Assembly (NCBI RefSeq): GCF_000687475.1
Contig: NC_057320.1
Span: 2,728,001 to 2,792,000 of the forward strand
From: Ustilaginoidea virens
Lineage: Eukaryota; Ascomycota; Sordariomycetes; Hypocreales; Clavicipitaceae
Reading direction: 5' to 3'
Length of the DNA: 64,000 bases
The notes beneath the pieces are model-generated. The model did not search any database. It had not been told where the DNA came from and worked only from the letters and a program-made list of their open reading frames with translations. The first letter of the stretch is position 1. The number at the start of each line of letters is the position of its first letter. Position numbers and translations under genes: made by a program. Below are positions 1 through 11,932 of the stretch, piece after piece.

Positions 1-224
1 GCCGCAAGACCATGGGGCACGCGGAGCTGGTGGCAGAGGTGATCAACTTGACCAAGAACAGGGGCAGCGTAGAGCCTGCGGCTATCAAGAAGGAGATTGA
101 GAGGTATGTCGTGTATCCCGACGAAAGCCGTGGATGGCTGGGCACCATGCTAACCTTGAATGGCAGCCTCATTGAGAAGGATTATATAGAACGGGAGGAT
201 GGCGCGTACACGTACTTGGCTTGA
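1..224 (+). CDS. Cullin, C-terminal end (Cul4-like), partial
   Basis: Only the 3' end is in the window; the 5' part lies left of position 1. The reading frame enters as RKTMGHAELV. An intron runs from 104 to 166, with donor GTATGT, branch point TGCTAAC near 149-155 and acceptor CAG. Removing it joins EIE to SLIEKDYIERED and the frame ends in YTYLA at a TGA (222-224). The intron is 63 nt, a multiple of three, so the unspliced frame also stays open. This is the cullin winged-helix/neddylation tail, which carries the Nedd8-accepting lysine just upstream of the visible part. Cullins scaffold RING-type ubiquitin ligases. The RKTMGH stretch resembles Cul4-type rather than Cul1-type tails, but the exact paralogue is an inference from about 50 residues. 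Confidence 0.88.
   Translation, partial: RKTMGHAELVAEVINLTKNRGSVEPAAIKKEIERYVVYPDESRGWLGTMLTLNGSLIEKDYIEREDGAYTYLA
104..166 (+). other. Intron in the cullin gene
   Basis: The intron has donor GTATGT, branch point TGCTAAC and acceptor GGCAG. Its removal restores the conserved cullin tail, replacing the odd YVVYPDESRG insertion with the continuous SLIEKDY. Confidence 0.9.
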
Positions 225-1611
225 GAGCGGGCGCAGGTGCGCAATAGCGGCGGGGGAAGGCGAAGCCATTAGCAGCGGCAGCGTGCGTGGCAGTCGTCGA
301 TGTGGATGAGAGGCGTCCAAGTCATGAGGCCGTCATGTCGGCGATGACCAATGGCCAAGTGTGAGCAGAGACGGGATGGCACATGAGCAAACCAGCAAAT
401 CAGTGCAGCACTCGCGTTCTGGAACGAGAGCAACGCAGAGCAACGCAGAGCAACGCACAATGTCTCGGGCCAAGGGAAAATGAAGCCCGGAATGGACATG
501 GAAACGGAAGTGGAAGGGAAACCGTTGTTTCTGTGCAAAGGGGTCATTGGATGAGGCAAGCCGTGGCATCAGCAAGACATGCCATGCTGGCTCACTTTGC
601 GCTCCTCTCATCTCGTTGCTGGAGGTTTCCAACAAAGAGCCGGTCCGTCCTTTCTTGCCTCTCCTGTCCCTTGATATCCCCTTTTGTACATGTTCTCAAT
701 TCGTCATCTTGTTAATCCTGTACTGTTTCTGCCACGTTTTCTCCCTTACAAAGCGTCATCATTCACGTTGTCTTGTCTCTTGTTTGTTCCCTCGTGCCCG
801 AGTTTACACCCCTGCCGGTTTTTATTCCGTCTGCATTGTTTGTCATTTTCTCGCAGCATGATGTTCACTCGCATTTCACGAGGCAGGTCTGTTTGTGCTC
901 GACCCCAATCAAGCTGTACCTGTTCATGTGGATACGAGCAAGTCTGGAGGAGGTGATGCAGGGCTTGTTCCCGTCTCCTGCGCATGTCATGTCAAGCTCG
1001 TAAGTAGTTCAACTGGATGCTGCCTCCGCGACTAGTAGTCGATATCTTGTAAGCCACGGGCTCAAAGTCGAGAAATGCCATTCACCAAGGTGGCTTGCTT
1101 CAAGTTCAAGTCATCGAGAATTCCCAATTGGGGCGGGGGGGGGGGGGGGGTGACTTTCGAGCTGGGATTAACGTTGATCCTTCCTTGCACTTTGCTTTGC
1201 TTTGCTTTGGCAAGAACGGAGTACGGAGTACGGGAGTACCCACCCACCCATATTAACGGGGCACTGGGCAGGCAGGCGCGACAGGAACGCCCACCCCGCG
1301 TCGCCGTGGCTTTTTGTTGGTCTGCGAATCCGTCAAAATTGAATCGACCAGACTGCTTCCATCCACTCCGTACTGCCAGCTTCTACTCCGTACCACGCAA
1401 ACCACGGACGATTACATGTTGCCGCCTGAATCAACTGGCTTCTGAGCCACAGGCCCTATAACCATCCTGCAAAACGCCCGCCCTCGTGCGAACCCAGCTC
1501 CTGGTTTCGACGCGTTTGTATGGAATCAGAGTCGACCCAAGACTTTCTTGCCTCCTCCAATTCTGCACCAACCGCATCTTCCACCATCGCCTGACGCCAT
1601 TTTGCCTGTTT
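225..1611. other. Intergenic region between cullin and PIF1
   Basis: No gene is supported here; the open frames are short, overlapping and unlike any family I know. The region contains a poly-G run around 1134-1150 and several copies of the TACTCCGTAC-type motif (1216-1240, 1366-1374, 1384-1392). The 5' leader and promoter of PIF1 must lie in the right part. Confidence 0.6.
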
Positions 1612-4295
1612 ATGACGGCTGGCATCACAAACATAGCCATCTCTTCCTCGCCGACCTCGCGCAGCCTGCTGCAGCAAGCAAGCCAGCTAGCCCGTATCCA
1701 TACTCCCGCCTTGTCGTCAAATGCTGTGGTCAGGACCATGTTCCAAAAGGCAAATCAAGCACACAAGAACGCCGCCCCCTCGCAGCGTCCTGCCTTGGCT
1801 AAGCAGTTGTTCCCGTCAAGCAGCCCGAGCTCTTGCAACCTCGACATTCGAGATCAGCTGAAAAGGCCGGCTTCGACTAGCTCCGGTGCTGCCGCTGCGT
1901 CGGCGAGGACCAACCAGCCCTATGCGAGTCCGCTGGATAATCGACCAGTCAACCTGGCACACACGACTGGCCATTCAGCGACCGGCAGCAAGGGCTCGTT
2001 ATCGTTGTTGTATTCTGGCCACGTCGACTCGTTCGAATCAGGAGGGATAGACCATGTTGATCTCACAGGCTCCGCTGCGGCACCCCAAAAGATACATGAA
2101 TCAGTCTACTTCGCTGAAGATGATTTCAGTGATGATGCGGATCTTGACCTCGATTTCGAGGCCCCCTCGGCGCTCCCGCAACAGCCCAAACCGCAGGTTG
2201 CACAGCAACCGGCTCCCTTACCGATACCGTCGCAGGTTGAGAATCCCATCCCGTGGTCGTCTTCGCCCGCTTCGCATATGCACCCAGCAAATCCACCACG
2301 GCTTTCCGAAGCTACATCGGAACTCTCCAATCCATCGTTGAAACGCGATTCGTCGGGTGACGTGGAGTGCATGGAGTCTACGGTCCAGAAAAAGGCGAAG
2401 AAAAGGGTTTTGCCGGCTAGCTTTCGAACCGAGGCTGCACATGAGGAGGAGGTCCTGCATCTCGAGTCTTGGAAAACCCCAACGCGAAAGACAAAGGCTC
2501 CCTGGGATCCAAGCGCCAGTGTCATCAAGGAACAGATGAAGCTGCTCAAGAGCCAAAGAAATCCTCGCTCTGCTGACTCGGATAAAGAAGCCGTCCCGGA
2601 AAAGGTGCACAAGGAGCAAGAGCAAGATGTGAAACCCGTTGCAATCTCCCTCAGCAGTGAACAAGAGCACGTGCTCGACATGGTTGTTAACAGAGGTCAG
2701 AGTGTCTTCTTTACTGGCCCAGCCGGCACTGGAAAATCCGTCTTGATGCGGGCCATCATCAATGAGCTGAAGAAGAAATTTTCGCATAATCCTGAACGAG
2801 TTGCTGTCACTGCCTCAACCGGACTAGCTGCTTGTAATATTGGAGGAATCACTCTGCACAGCTTTTCTGGTAGGAACTCACACCTTCCTTGAACTTTTAG
2901 GGCGGATTTTTTTTTCTTTTTTTTTTTTTAAAAAAAAGAGAAAAATAAAAGTGTTGCTTTTACTGACTGTTGCTAGGTATTGGCCTCGGCAAGGAAGACG
3001 CCCCGACTTTGGTTCGTAAAATTCGTCGCAACCAAAAGGCCAAAACTCGCTGGCTTCAGACAAAATGCCTCATCATTGACGAAATATCCATGGTAGATGG
3101 TGACTTGTTCGATAAACTTTCTCAGATAGGGCGCACAATTCGAAACAATGGCCGTCCATGGGGCGGCATCCAACTCATTATTACCGGGGACTTTTTCCAA
3201 CTACCACCCGTGCCGGATGCTGATAAGAAGCGAGAATCCAAGTTTGCCTTTGATGCGGCAACGTGGAGCACGTCGATAGACCACACCATCGGGCTGACCC
3301 AAGTATTCCGTCAGCGGGATCCGCAATTTGCCAGAATGCTTAACGAGATGCGCATTGGCAAGATCAGCCAGAGTACTGTGGACGCCTTTAAAGCTCTATC
3401 ACGGCCCCTCAGTTTTGACGATGGTGTCGACTTGGCCGAGCTGTTCCCAACGCGGGCGCAAGTCGAAGGCTCGAATGAAAGGAAGCTTCGGGAACTTCCC
3501 GGCAAAATCTACCGATACGACGCCATGGACTCGGGAGATCAAGCTGTTCGGGACAAGCTTCTGGTCAACATGATGGCTCCGAAAGCACTAGAGTTGAAAG
3601 TCGGTGCCCAGGTGATGCTCATCAAGAACTTGGATGAAACGTTGGTGAACGGATCCCTGGGCAAAGTCATTGCCTTTTCCGATGAGAAGACTTTCGAGAT
3701 GGGGGGTCTTAACCCCTTGGATGCCGCCATGGAAGATTCAATAGCCAAGGCGAAGCGAAAGCTGGCCGCTTTCAGCCGTGATTCCGGCTCCGGCTCAGGG
3801 TTGAATGCTAGGAAGTTTCCCGTCGTTCAGTTCATTTCCACTGGCGGCCTCCCACGTGTGATCTTGTGTCAGCCCGAGGAGTGGAAAGTCGAGCTGCCCA
3901 ACGGCGAGGTCCAGGCCAAACGAACACAGCTGCCCCTCATCCTGGCTTGGGCGCTCTCCATACACAAAGCTCAGGGCCAAACACTCGAAAGAGTGACGGT
4001 GAACTTGGGGAGAGTATTCGAGAAAGGCCAGGCGTACGTGGCACTAAGTCGAGCTACCAGCCAAGATGGTCTGCGCGTGCTGGGCTTTGACCGGTCCAAA
4101 GTCATGGCGCACCAAAAAGTCATCGAATTTTATGGCAAACTATACTCGGTGGAGGATGCTGTCAGGGGCCAGCCAACCACGATTGCCGATTTCATTGCGA
4201 ATAAAAAGGGTGTGCCGAGCCATCATCGAGTCAAAACATCAGACAGTACCGAGAGGAACCATGAGGAAGAAGCAATGGCATCATATGGGCATTAG
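1612..4295 (+). CDS. PIF1: PIF1-family 5'-3' DNA helicase
   Basis: The coding exons are 1612-2869 and 2977-4295, 858 residues. The 107-nt intron (2870-2976) splits the HSFSG|IGLG junction after the first base of a glycine codon. Helicase motifs in order are Walker A GPAGTGKS (about residue 369), [11 protein letters not shown] (Walker B), GDFFQLPPV (motif III) and, near the end, [11 protein letters not shown] and YVALSRAT (motifs V and VI). PIF1 helicases unwind G-quadruplexes and RNA-DNA hybrids, limit telomerase and, in yeast, also maintain mitochondrial DNA. The N-terminal half is poorly conserved and low in complexity, as usual. The first in-frame ATG is 1612, in a weak context (T at -3). 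A second ATG at 1738 (A at -3) would give an 816-residue form. The first 42 residues lack Asp and Glu and contain spaced Arg, like a mitochondrial presequence. No function other than a PIF1 helicase is likely. Confidence 0.95.
2870..2976 (+). other. Intron in PIF1 with long T and A runs
   Basis: The donor is GTAGGA, there is a TACTGAC branch point at 2961-2967 and the acceptor is CTAG. The body contains an almost pure T run followed by an A run at about 2909-2939, a sequence that could fold on itself. The frame before and after matches PIF1 only if this segment is removed. Confidence 0.88.
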
Positions 4296-5134
4296 GATAT
4301 ATATAGATGTATTGATATATTGCTGGGTATCTGCCAAAACAACAGGCTTGGTGTTTGTCACGGGGTTCCTGGGACACGATGGAAGCATTTTGCAGCTCGG
4401 CGTTGTGGTGCATCGTTGTACTGTCTCTCTGGTCAGCCATGTAAGGCGGGTGGGTGAGGCCCACCCTGTTTCTATTTTCACGCTTTACTTATATGCTTCT
4501 GAAACTCTCTTCTTCTTCTTCTTCTTCTCCTTCTTCGCCTCCCACCTGAACCATGGTTGATAGTTGGCGTGCGTCATGCGATGTCTCCAAGAAAGCCCGT
4601 TGCCCCCGCTATAGCGATATGCAGCTTATCGGATGGTGGGCAGCGACCTTATCGATAGGGGAAAGGTCTGGGTCAATTGTTTCCTTGAGAGTCGGGAGTC
4701 GAGAAGTCGAGACCAACCACGAGTACCCAACTAACGACGAGACGAGACCACGACTATCGCGCACACGGGAGCGACCAATTCTAGACGAGGCATTGTCGAG
4801 AGCACGCCGAGGCATACCTCCAAGCTTCAACAGCACATTCTGCACGTTTGCGTAGTGGATTCGGTGTCCTTGACGGCGCGGCGTCGCGTTCCCAACAACC
4901 TTGTTCCATGTTCAAGACGTTGGCAACAGGCGCTTGGGCAACTGTCTTGGGCTCATTGAACTAGGGAGGGCCGAATCGAGGTCGACCAGACCTTTACGGA
5001 GGCGGCGGCGGCAAAAACACGCCGTGCGACTAATTGAAGGGGTTCGGCTGCCTATGGTCGGTGTAGCTATCTGATTCCGACATTACCAAAATAGCGACCA
5101 CGACTGGACTTTGTTCTCTTGTTTTCTTTTCTTT

Positions 5135-5166
<32 letters not shown>

Positions 5167-5286
5167 TTTCTTTTTCCTTTTTTCTTTTTTTTTGGCGGGC
5201 CTCTCGGTATTGGCTCTTATAGGGAAGTCGACTTCTTTTCCTGCCCCCTTCTAGCAAGGACCTGTTGTAAGGAACTTGCAGCAGCC
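4296..5286. other. Intergenic region between PIF1 and EDC3
   Basis: No supportable gene. It holds a TTC run (4508-4530) and a TTTC microsatellite followed by a T-rich tract (about 5135-5195). The latter lies about 90-150 bp upstream of the EDC3 start and so probably in its promoter or leader. Confidence 0.6.
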
Positions 5287-5660
5287 ATGGCGAGCCAGTT
5301 TATTGGACTGCACATGTTGGTTGTGCTCCGCGACCCGTCGGGTTATCGTCTCACTGGTACTGTGAGAGATGTAGAAGCAGGAAGCAGCCTCACTCTGACC
5401 AACGGTACGTGGTTTCTGGCACGTTTGCAGACTCGTAATGCAACCATATTGACACACGGATGGCTTCTCAGTGTACATTCCGGCCACCAAGGAAAGGACA
5501 GCGCAGATGAAGATAAACGCTTCTAATATCGCCGACCTGTCCGAAATGCCGGCGGAGCTGGCCTCGCCGGAAAAGTACGGCCCTTGTGCATCCGAGCGCG
5601 ACCTCACTCTGCGTCCGAGCCCTGCTTCACATGCCCATCAGCCGCAGCTTCAACAGCTTC

Positions 5661-5712
<52 letters not shown>

Positions 5713-6723
5713 TGACCAAGCCTTTATGGATCCTGCCATCGTAAAGGTTGGTAAAAGGCCCGTGTCAGTTACGTCGCCTGCATTGAGCTCTGGCCAGCGA
5801 GGTCGTTCTACAAGGGCGGGACAAGAGGAATATGTCGAATTGAAGCCCGCAGCCGCGGCCGCGGCCTCGCCCGATGGAAGGAGACCAGAGCCATATATTC
5901 TGGATTCCTTCCAAGGCATGCGAGGCATAAGCTTGGGCAGAAGCAGCCATACCGTTCTCCAGCAAACCCCAAGCGCACTGGACACGCCACCGCAGAAGAA
6001 GAAGAATCGATCCAAGCATGGGAAGCAGCCGAGATCCAACACCACGAGCCATCATCCAGGTCAAGACAGCAACGGAGCCAACGCAAGCGGGCACGGCAAG
6101 GGCTGGAGACAGACGCCTCTGTTACAGAGCACGTCATCCTTCCAGCCCTTCAACTCGCTCAAAAAGAACGGCAAAGGCCGCAAGGGTCTCGCGGACAATG
6201 GCTGGGCCTCGGAAGATGTCACGGAAGAGATGGGTGACTTTGACTTTGAAAACAACCTGGCCAAGTTTGACAAGCGGACCATTTTTGACCAGATGCGCAA
6301 AGAGGACGAGGTGGATGACGCAGAACGGCTCGTGTCGCACAATCGTCGGCCGAAACCCGGCACTGCCAGCGGCAAGAACTTGCACTATACGGAGATGGTG
6401 CTTGGCACGCCACCTCCAGTAGGCGGACAAGAGGCAGGCTTTTGGAACAGCGAGGCGGAAGTAGGCGTCAACGGGGGGTCGGAGAAGTTGAGTGGGGGGC
6501 GCGACGGACGCGACGGACGCGAGGCAAGGAACAGCGTTGCTTCCACCGTCAAGGGCCGGGCTGAAAGCATCTCTGGGCGGACGCGACGATCGCAGTCCCG
6601 CAAGTCCAGTGCGGTCGCGACCAGCCAACCGCTCAGTCGCGTAAACTCGTCCGTACGTCTGTCGCAGTCGTCGTCCAGGCGCCACACGCCAAGAACCGGT
6701 TATCGCAATGCTGACGACCACGT

Positions 6724-6769
<46 letters not shown>

Positions 6770-7744
6770 CAACAGCAGCAGCAACAGCAGCAGCGGATTG
6801 ACCAACCGGGGTTCTATCTCGTTCCCTCCAACCGTCGTCTCGAAGCGATTTCTACTCTGCAGATGCTCAACCTCGAAAACATAGCTGCCAACGAGCTCGG
6901 CTTCACCGAAGCTCTCATGGCAGAGAACGCGGGCCGCGGCATCGCAGAAGTGGCAGTCATTGCCTTATCCGATCCCGCCATCAAGGTTCGCTTCGAACTG
7001 GCCCTCGCCAGCTCGCTGGTCGACGACGCCTCGTCATCGCTGGGGTCCGCCACGGTCGTCGTTCTCGCGGGCAACAACAAGTCCGGGATTCGCGCGATCG
7101 CAGCGGCCCGGCACCTGCGCAACAAGAACCTGGACGTCTCGGTCTGCCTCGTGGGCGTGGAGCGGGAAAAGGACCTGCTGGAGGATCTGAGGAGGCAGGT
7201 ACAGCTGTACCGTGCGTTTGGCGGCAAAGTGCACAGCAAGAACGATTTTTTCGAGCACATGCGAAAGTCGTCAGCCTCGGGGTCGCCGGCGCCCGTGTCC
7301 CTGATTGTCGATGCGTTGCTGGGGCTGACCATTTCGTTTGAGGAGCTCCGCGTCGGGGACCAAGCGACCGTCTACGAACTGATGGAGTGGGCGAATCGCA
7401 ACGAGGCGTTTGTGCTGTCCGTCGACGTTCCTACAGGCATTGACCCCAGCTCGGGCAAGATTGCCATTATCGACGGCGCTCACCTGTACGTCAAGCCCAA
7501 GTACGTGGTGGCCATCGGGGCGCCGAAGAAGGGGCTTCTCGAATCGGTCACGCCCGCAGCCGACGGAGAGCCGGGAGTCGGAAATCCCGTCGCTTCCGAC
7601 GATGAATGGCGGCTGTACATTGCCGACATGGGACTCGGGAGCGCGGTGTGGAGGAAGGCCGGGACCAAGGTTCGCAAGGGCGTCGACTTTGACGGCAAGT
7701 GGGTGCTGGAGATGCGGTATCGCGGAGCGGATGCGCGACTGTGA
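5287..7744 (+). CDS. EDC3: Enhancer of mRNA decapping Edc3 (LSm, FDF, YjeF_N)
   Basis: The exons are 5287-5404 and 5472-7744, 796 residues. The 67-nt intron (5405-5471, GTACGT to CAG) lies inside the N-terminal LSm-like domain and joins LTN to VYIPATKE. Domains in order: LSm (roughly 1-70), a long disordered linker, the FDF motif (DFDFENNLAKFD, about 292-303) that binds the Dhh1/DDX6 helicase, and a C-terminal YjeF_N Rossmann domain (about 490-796) that dimerises. Edc3 activates Dcp1/Dcp2 decapping and scaffolds P-bodies in the cytoplasm. Two polyglutamine tracts interrupt the linker: 17 Q (5660-5710, all CAA) and 23 Q (6725-6793, mostly CAG). The ATG at 5287 is chosen because the LSm fold begins at once with FIGLHMLVVL. 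Confidence 0.95.
5660..5710 (+). repeat. CAA repeat encoding 17 glutamines in EDC3
   Basis: Seventeen perfect CAA codons in a row, in frame, within the linker between the LSm and FDF regions. Confidence 0.97.
6725..6793 (+). repeat. CAG/CAA repeat encoding 23 glutamines in EDC3
   Basis: Twenty-three glutamine codons, mainly CAG with a few CAA near the 3' end, immediately before the YjeF_N domain. Confidence 0.97.
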
Positions 7745-9246
7745 CGAGCAGTCAGCCAGCATCGAGGCCGTTTTATCTCTTTTTTCTCTTTATTTCTTCT
7801 TTCTCTTCTTTCTCGTTCCTTTTTTTTCTTTTTTTCTTCTTCTTTCCCCCCCTCCCCCCCTAACAAAACGAATACCACGACATGCAAGCTGGAATCTCTA
7901 GAGTCTTTTTTTTTTTCCTCACTTTTTACTTCTTTTATTTGGGTTTTTTTATACCTGATTCTCCTTTTCCTTGTGTTTTTCTTTTCCTTATCTCTTCTAA
8001 TTTCCCAATCACCTCGACGCCGCGTTTCAAGCAGCTCGGCTGCGGGACCTGCATACGTTTTGGCGTTGATGCGACTGCGTTGCTTTGCTTTGCTTTCCTT
8101 TTTTTTTTTTCTTCTTTTTCTCCCGTCGAGCAGCGGCGGCAACGTGTAGACCATCATCAGGGCGGAGGGGGGGGTTTGTCGGTTCCAAATAGTCGGTAGT
8201 GGAAATAGAGCACATGCAGTAGATCGTCGTTGGCACCTGGCATGCCATGCAGCATTAGCCTGTGAATCGCATGGCAATACTCCGTAGTCTCGTATGCTCG
8301 GCATGGTGGCATGGTGGCATGGTGGCATGGTGGAAGGTCGCCCTCACCCGTTTGAACTTTGCGCCAAAGAAAGGTCGAGGCGAGCACATGCAGTCTGGTT
8401 GCCGAACTTTTACACAAGACCGACAAGACGTCACCTGTGGGCTGCGCGGCGCGGCAAAGCAACGGCCACGCCGTGCGCCGCCCACACGCCCTGCCTCAAT
8501 CCCATGCAACTTCCCGCTTGGCGGTCGATGAGGTATACGATCGATGACGGACGGCTTTTCGGTACCTGCCAGTGCGTCGGCCAGAGGTACCTGGGGCCAC
8601 AGCCTGGCCCCGCCACAGCCGTTGTGATTGGGGGCGACGCCACTGCCACTGCCACTGCCACTGCCCTTGCGAGGCGAGGGGCGTTGGGAACTTCAAATAC
8701 GTTAGGTACCTCATACCAGGCAAGATGTGTACTCCGTGCGACAACCCCGAGGGCTTTGTACAGCCGACGCCGTGTGCCATTCGTTGATTTTGACGGACGA
8801 CATTCTCTCGATCGACGCCAGACGAATCGACACTCGCAACCACCGTCGGAATAACGACTCGCCAAAGAACAGACGACCGGCTCGCCGACGAAACAAAACA
8901 ACAACGTCTCGAAAAAAAAAAAAAAGGCAGCAAAACGATTCGCCAAAGACAACGTACCGTCCCCGCGTCGGCGACTTTGCGACCACAAGACAAAAAAATC
9001 AATTTCCATGCCACTCCCTGGACCCGCGACGACGACGCTCCCGTCCCCATCGCCGCTCTCGACTTCCCCCATGGCTCGTTCAACCTAAGAGACGAAAGAG
9101 AGCTTGCACTTACTAGCGCATCGCCCGACGGCCCTTTGGAGCGGCCCGTGCTGCGTCGCAGCGAATCCGCCTGGGTTGAGAAAGCGGCCCCCCCCCCCCC
9201 AAAGAGCCCGCGACGACAGGTCGGTCGGTCGGGCTAAACCAAAAAC

Positions 9247-9281
<35 letters not shown>

Positions 9282-9310
9282 GAGAGGGAGAGAAACGACA
9301 CGGCTGCCTC
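7745..9310. other. Intergenic region between EDC3 and palH
   Basis: No gene is supported. The left third (7770-8130) is strongly pyrimidine-rich and is probably 3' UTR and terminator of EDC3. Repeats present: GCATGGTG x4 (8301-8333), ACTGCC x4 (8641-8664), and a 29-nt poly-A (9247-9275) only 36 nt before the palH start. Motif copies TACTCCGT (8278, 8727) and GGTACC (8586, 8705) also occur. Confidence 0.6.
9247..9275 (+). repeat. Poly-A tract in the palH leader
   Basis: An uninterrupted run of 29 A that lies 36 nt upstream of the chosen palH ATG, so it is probably transcribed into the 5' UTR. Confidence 0.9.
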
Positions 9311-10572
9311 ATGTCGACGGCCTTGGTCCCTTTGGGGACCAGCTCTCTCTTGACCAAGCTCGCTTCGCCAGCGACTCTTGCCGCGACAGCCTCGGCCATC
9401 ATGTCGGCAACCACAACCACAACGGCGCCGGATGTGGCGGCCGCGACTCGGACCTCCCAGGGCGAATCCAGCCTCAGCTCGCACGACCAGGCCAACCAAC
9501 CCTTGGTGTCAAACTACCGCGACCCTTTCTTCGCCTCGACGTTCCCCATGTGCTACGCCCTGGCTGCAACGACGGTCACTGCCTACATGCTCCTCGTCAT
9601 GCTCTTCATCACGCCCAGGTCCTTCCTCGACGGCGGCGTCGTGTACCTCGGCCGTCGCTCCGGCTTCACCCACAGCTCGTCTGGCGGCGAGAACATTGGC
9701 GGCCGCCCCTGGCTGCAAAAGGTGGCCGCCCTCACCGTCGTCGTCTCGCTCACCATCGCCACCTACGACACCTTCAAGGTGGCCGCCCACCAGTACAGCT
9801 ACGGGGTCCAAAACGCCGCCATCATGCAGACAGAGGTCATGGGAAGCATGGAGCTCAAGGTCACCCGCCTCGTGTCCAACTTCTTCCTCTGGCTGGCCCA
9901 GGCCCAGACCCTGATCCGCCTGTTCCCCCGCCACAGGGAGAAAGTCGTCATCAAGTGGGTGGCCTTTGCCCTCATCACGCTCGACCTCATCTTCTCCGCC
10001 ATCAACGGCTTCAAGCCCGGCGAGTCCGGCTCCTCCGGCGGCAACCCCGTGGCGGGGAGCTTCGACTACCCCGTGCCGGCCCTGAGCTACATGTTCCAGC
10101 TACTCCTCGGCGTCTTGTACGCGGCCTGGGTCATTTACTACTCCGTCATGAAGAAGAGGTATGCCTTTTACCATCCTCTGATGAAGAACATGTGCCTCCT
10201 GGCCGTCATCTCCCTGACGTCGATCCTGATACCGGTCGTCTTCTTCATCCTGGACATATCGAGGCCCAAGTTTGCCGGCTGGGGCGATTACGTGCGGTGG
10301 GTTGGCGCGGCAGCCGCCAGCGTCATTGTGTGGGAGTGGGTCGAGAGGATCGAGGCCCTGGAGCGTGAGGAGAAGAAGGGCGGGATCCTGGGTAGAGAGG
10401 TCTTTGACGGAGATGATGTGCTGGAAGTCAGCGCGCTGGACTACCCCTGGGATCTAAAACGGAGGCACCGAAAGGATGATTATCCAAGGGGACGCGGGGG
10501 ACGGGGAAGCAACGGAAGAAGGCGCGGGACCCGCGGTCAAGGCGACGGAAACGGAGACGGAAGTGGCCACGC

Positions 10573-10605
<33 letters not shown>

Positions 10606-10765
10606 TGGCAATGGCAATGGCAATGGCGGCGTGCGCCATTCGCCGCAGCGAAAACCCGCCCAGAACCACGCACAGCCCAACGTGTGGCCCGTGGTTTCCA
10701 CCCTCACAGGCCGTCAGCGCGAGCCGAGCCGCGCCGCGACGGCAGTGGCGAGGACGACGACGACG

Positions 10766-10796
<31 letters not shown>

Positions 10797-11932
10797 AGGC
10801 GGAGCCGTTGGCGCAGCGCACAATAGGGGGTATTTTCCGGCCTCCGTGGCCCGCTCGACCGTCGGCAGCGGCCATGAGCCCAGTCAGCCGGACGGATACT
10901 CCCAGCGCGGCGAGCACCGTCTATGCCGTCCGATACCAGCTGTCGCCGTCGGAAACAACAGGACCGACGCCGGACCCCTTTTCACGAAGGCCGGATCCGC
11001 AGCCGGCACAGCCTGCTCAGCCCCCTCAGCCCGCTCAGGTTCATCATCATCATCATCATCATCATCAGCATCAACATCATCAACAGTTGCAGATGGCAAC
11101 ACGGGCGCATAGCAATGCCGCAGAGCTGGCGGCGCGGCCACGATGCTCAACGCAGACAAGCGAGACGCGGGTGGGGAGCACGTCACCGTCGCAGCAGGAC
11201 GGCGCGCCGTCCAACGGAGCGCGCAATTCGTCGATTGACCCGTCGAACGTGGAAGCCAACACGCCGAGACGGAGTCGCCCGAGCCGCTGGCGCGTCTTGC
11301 CGCAGTCGTCCGGCCAGCGGTCGCCAGCAGCAGACGGTCAGCAGCGGCGGGAAAGCTCGGGTTGCCGCGACGCGCTGCAGCACGAGTCGATGAACAGCCG
11401 ATGGGACATCAAGTCCAGGTTGGAGATGTTTGCCGCCAGGCAAGCAGATCGGGTTCGTGAACGACTGCAGCCCACGACTGACATGGACAACCTGCCGGTC
11501 ACGTACATACCGGCGCCGGCACGACGAGGCGCGGCTCTGCGGGAGGTGCTCGAGGAGGAGGAAGCGCACCAGGGCGGCAACTCACGGGACGCGGCAGACG
11601 GGGAGGAAGCAAGGCGTCGATGTGCGGCGCCGCACCTCGGGCAGCATGAGCATGGCCTTGACGAGGCGGCGGCGGCGGCGAGGCCAGGAGCAGAGGAGGC
11701 GGTGGCGTGGACGAGCACGAAGCCACCGCTCTGGCCGGGGGTGAGACGACGCCCGGCGGGCTACGACGACATCGACGAGGACGACGACGATGACGACGAG
11801 AACGACGAGAACGAGGAGGAGCTGTTGTACACTGACGAGTCGAGCGGTGCAGACGACTCTGGAGGGCACGAATCCGAGCAGGATTCGGGGCCGTCGCGGA
11901 GCGGGAGTGCCGGGGCGGATGGGAGGAGCTAG
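9311..11932 (+). CDS. palH: pH-response regulator PalH/Rim21 (7TM ambient pH sensor)
   Basis: A single exon of 873 residues from ATG 9311. Seven hydrophobic segments lie between about residues 80 and 345, beginning near CYALAATTVTAYMLL and ending at VIVWEWVERIEALE. The family hallmark GILGREVFDGDD follows at about 357. PalH/Rim21 is a plasma-membrane protein that senses alkaline pH and, with the arrestin PalF/Rim8, starts proteolytic activation of the PacC/Rim101 transcription factor. The cytosolic tail is unusually long and repetitive: Gly-Asp/Gly-Asn dipeptides, a poly-Ala run, a His-rich run and an acidic stretch near the C terminus. Characterised relatives carry a cysteine-containing extracellular segment before the first membrane helix. 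I do not see it here, so an upstream exon could be missing from this model; the frame is open back to 9104 but that extension is poly-Lys. Later starts (9401) are possible. Confidence 0.93.
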
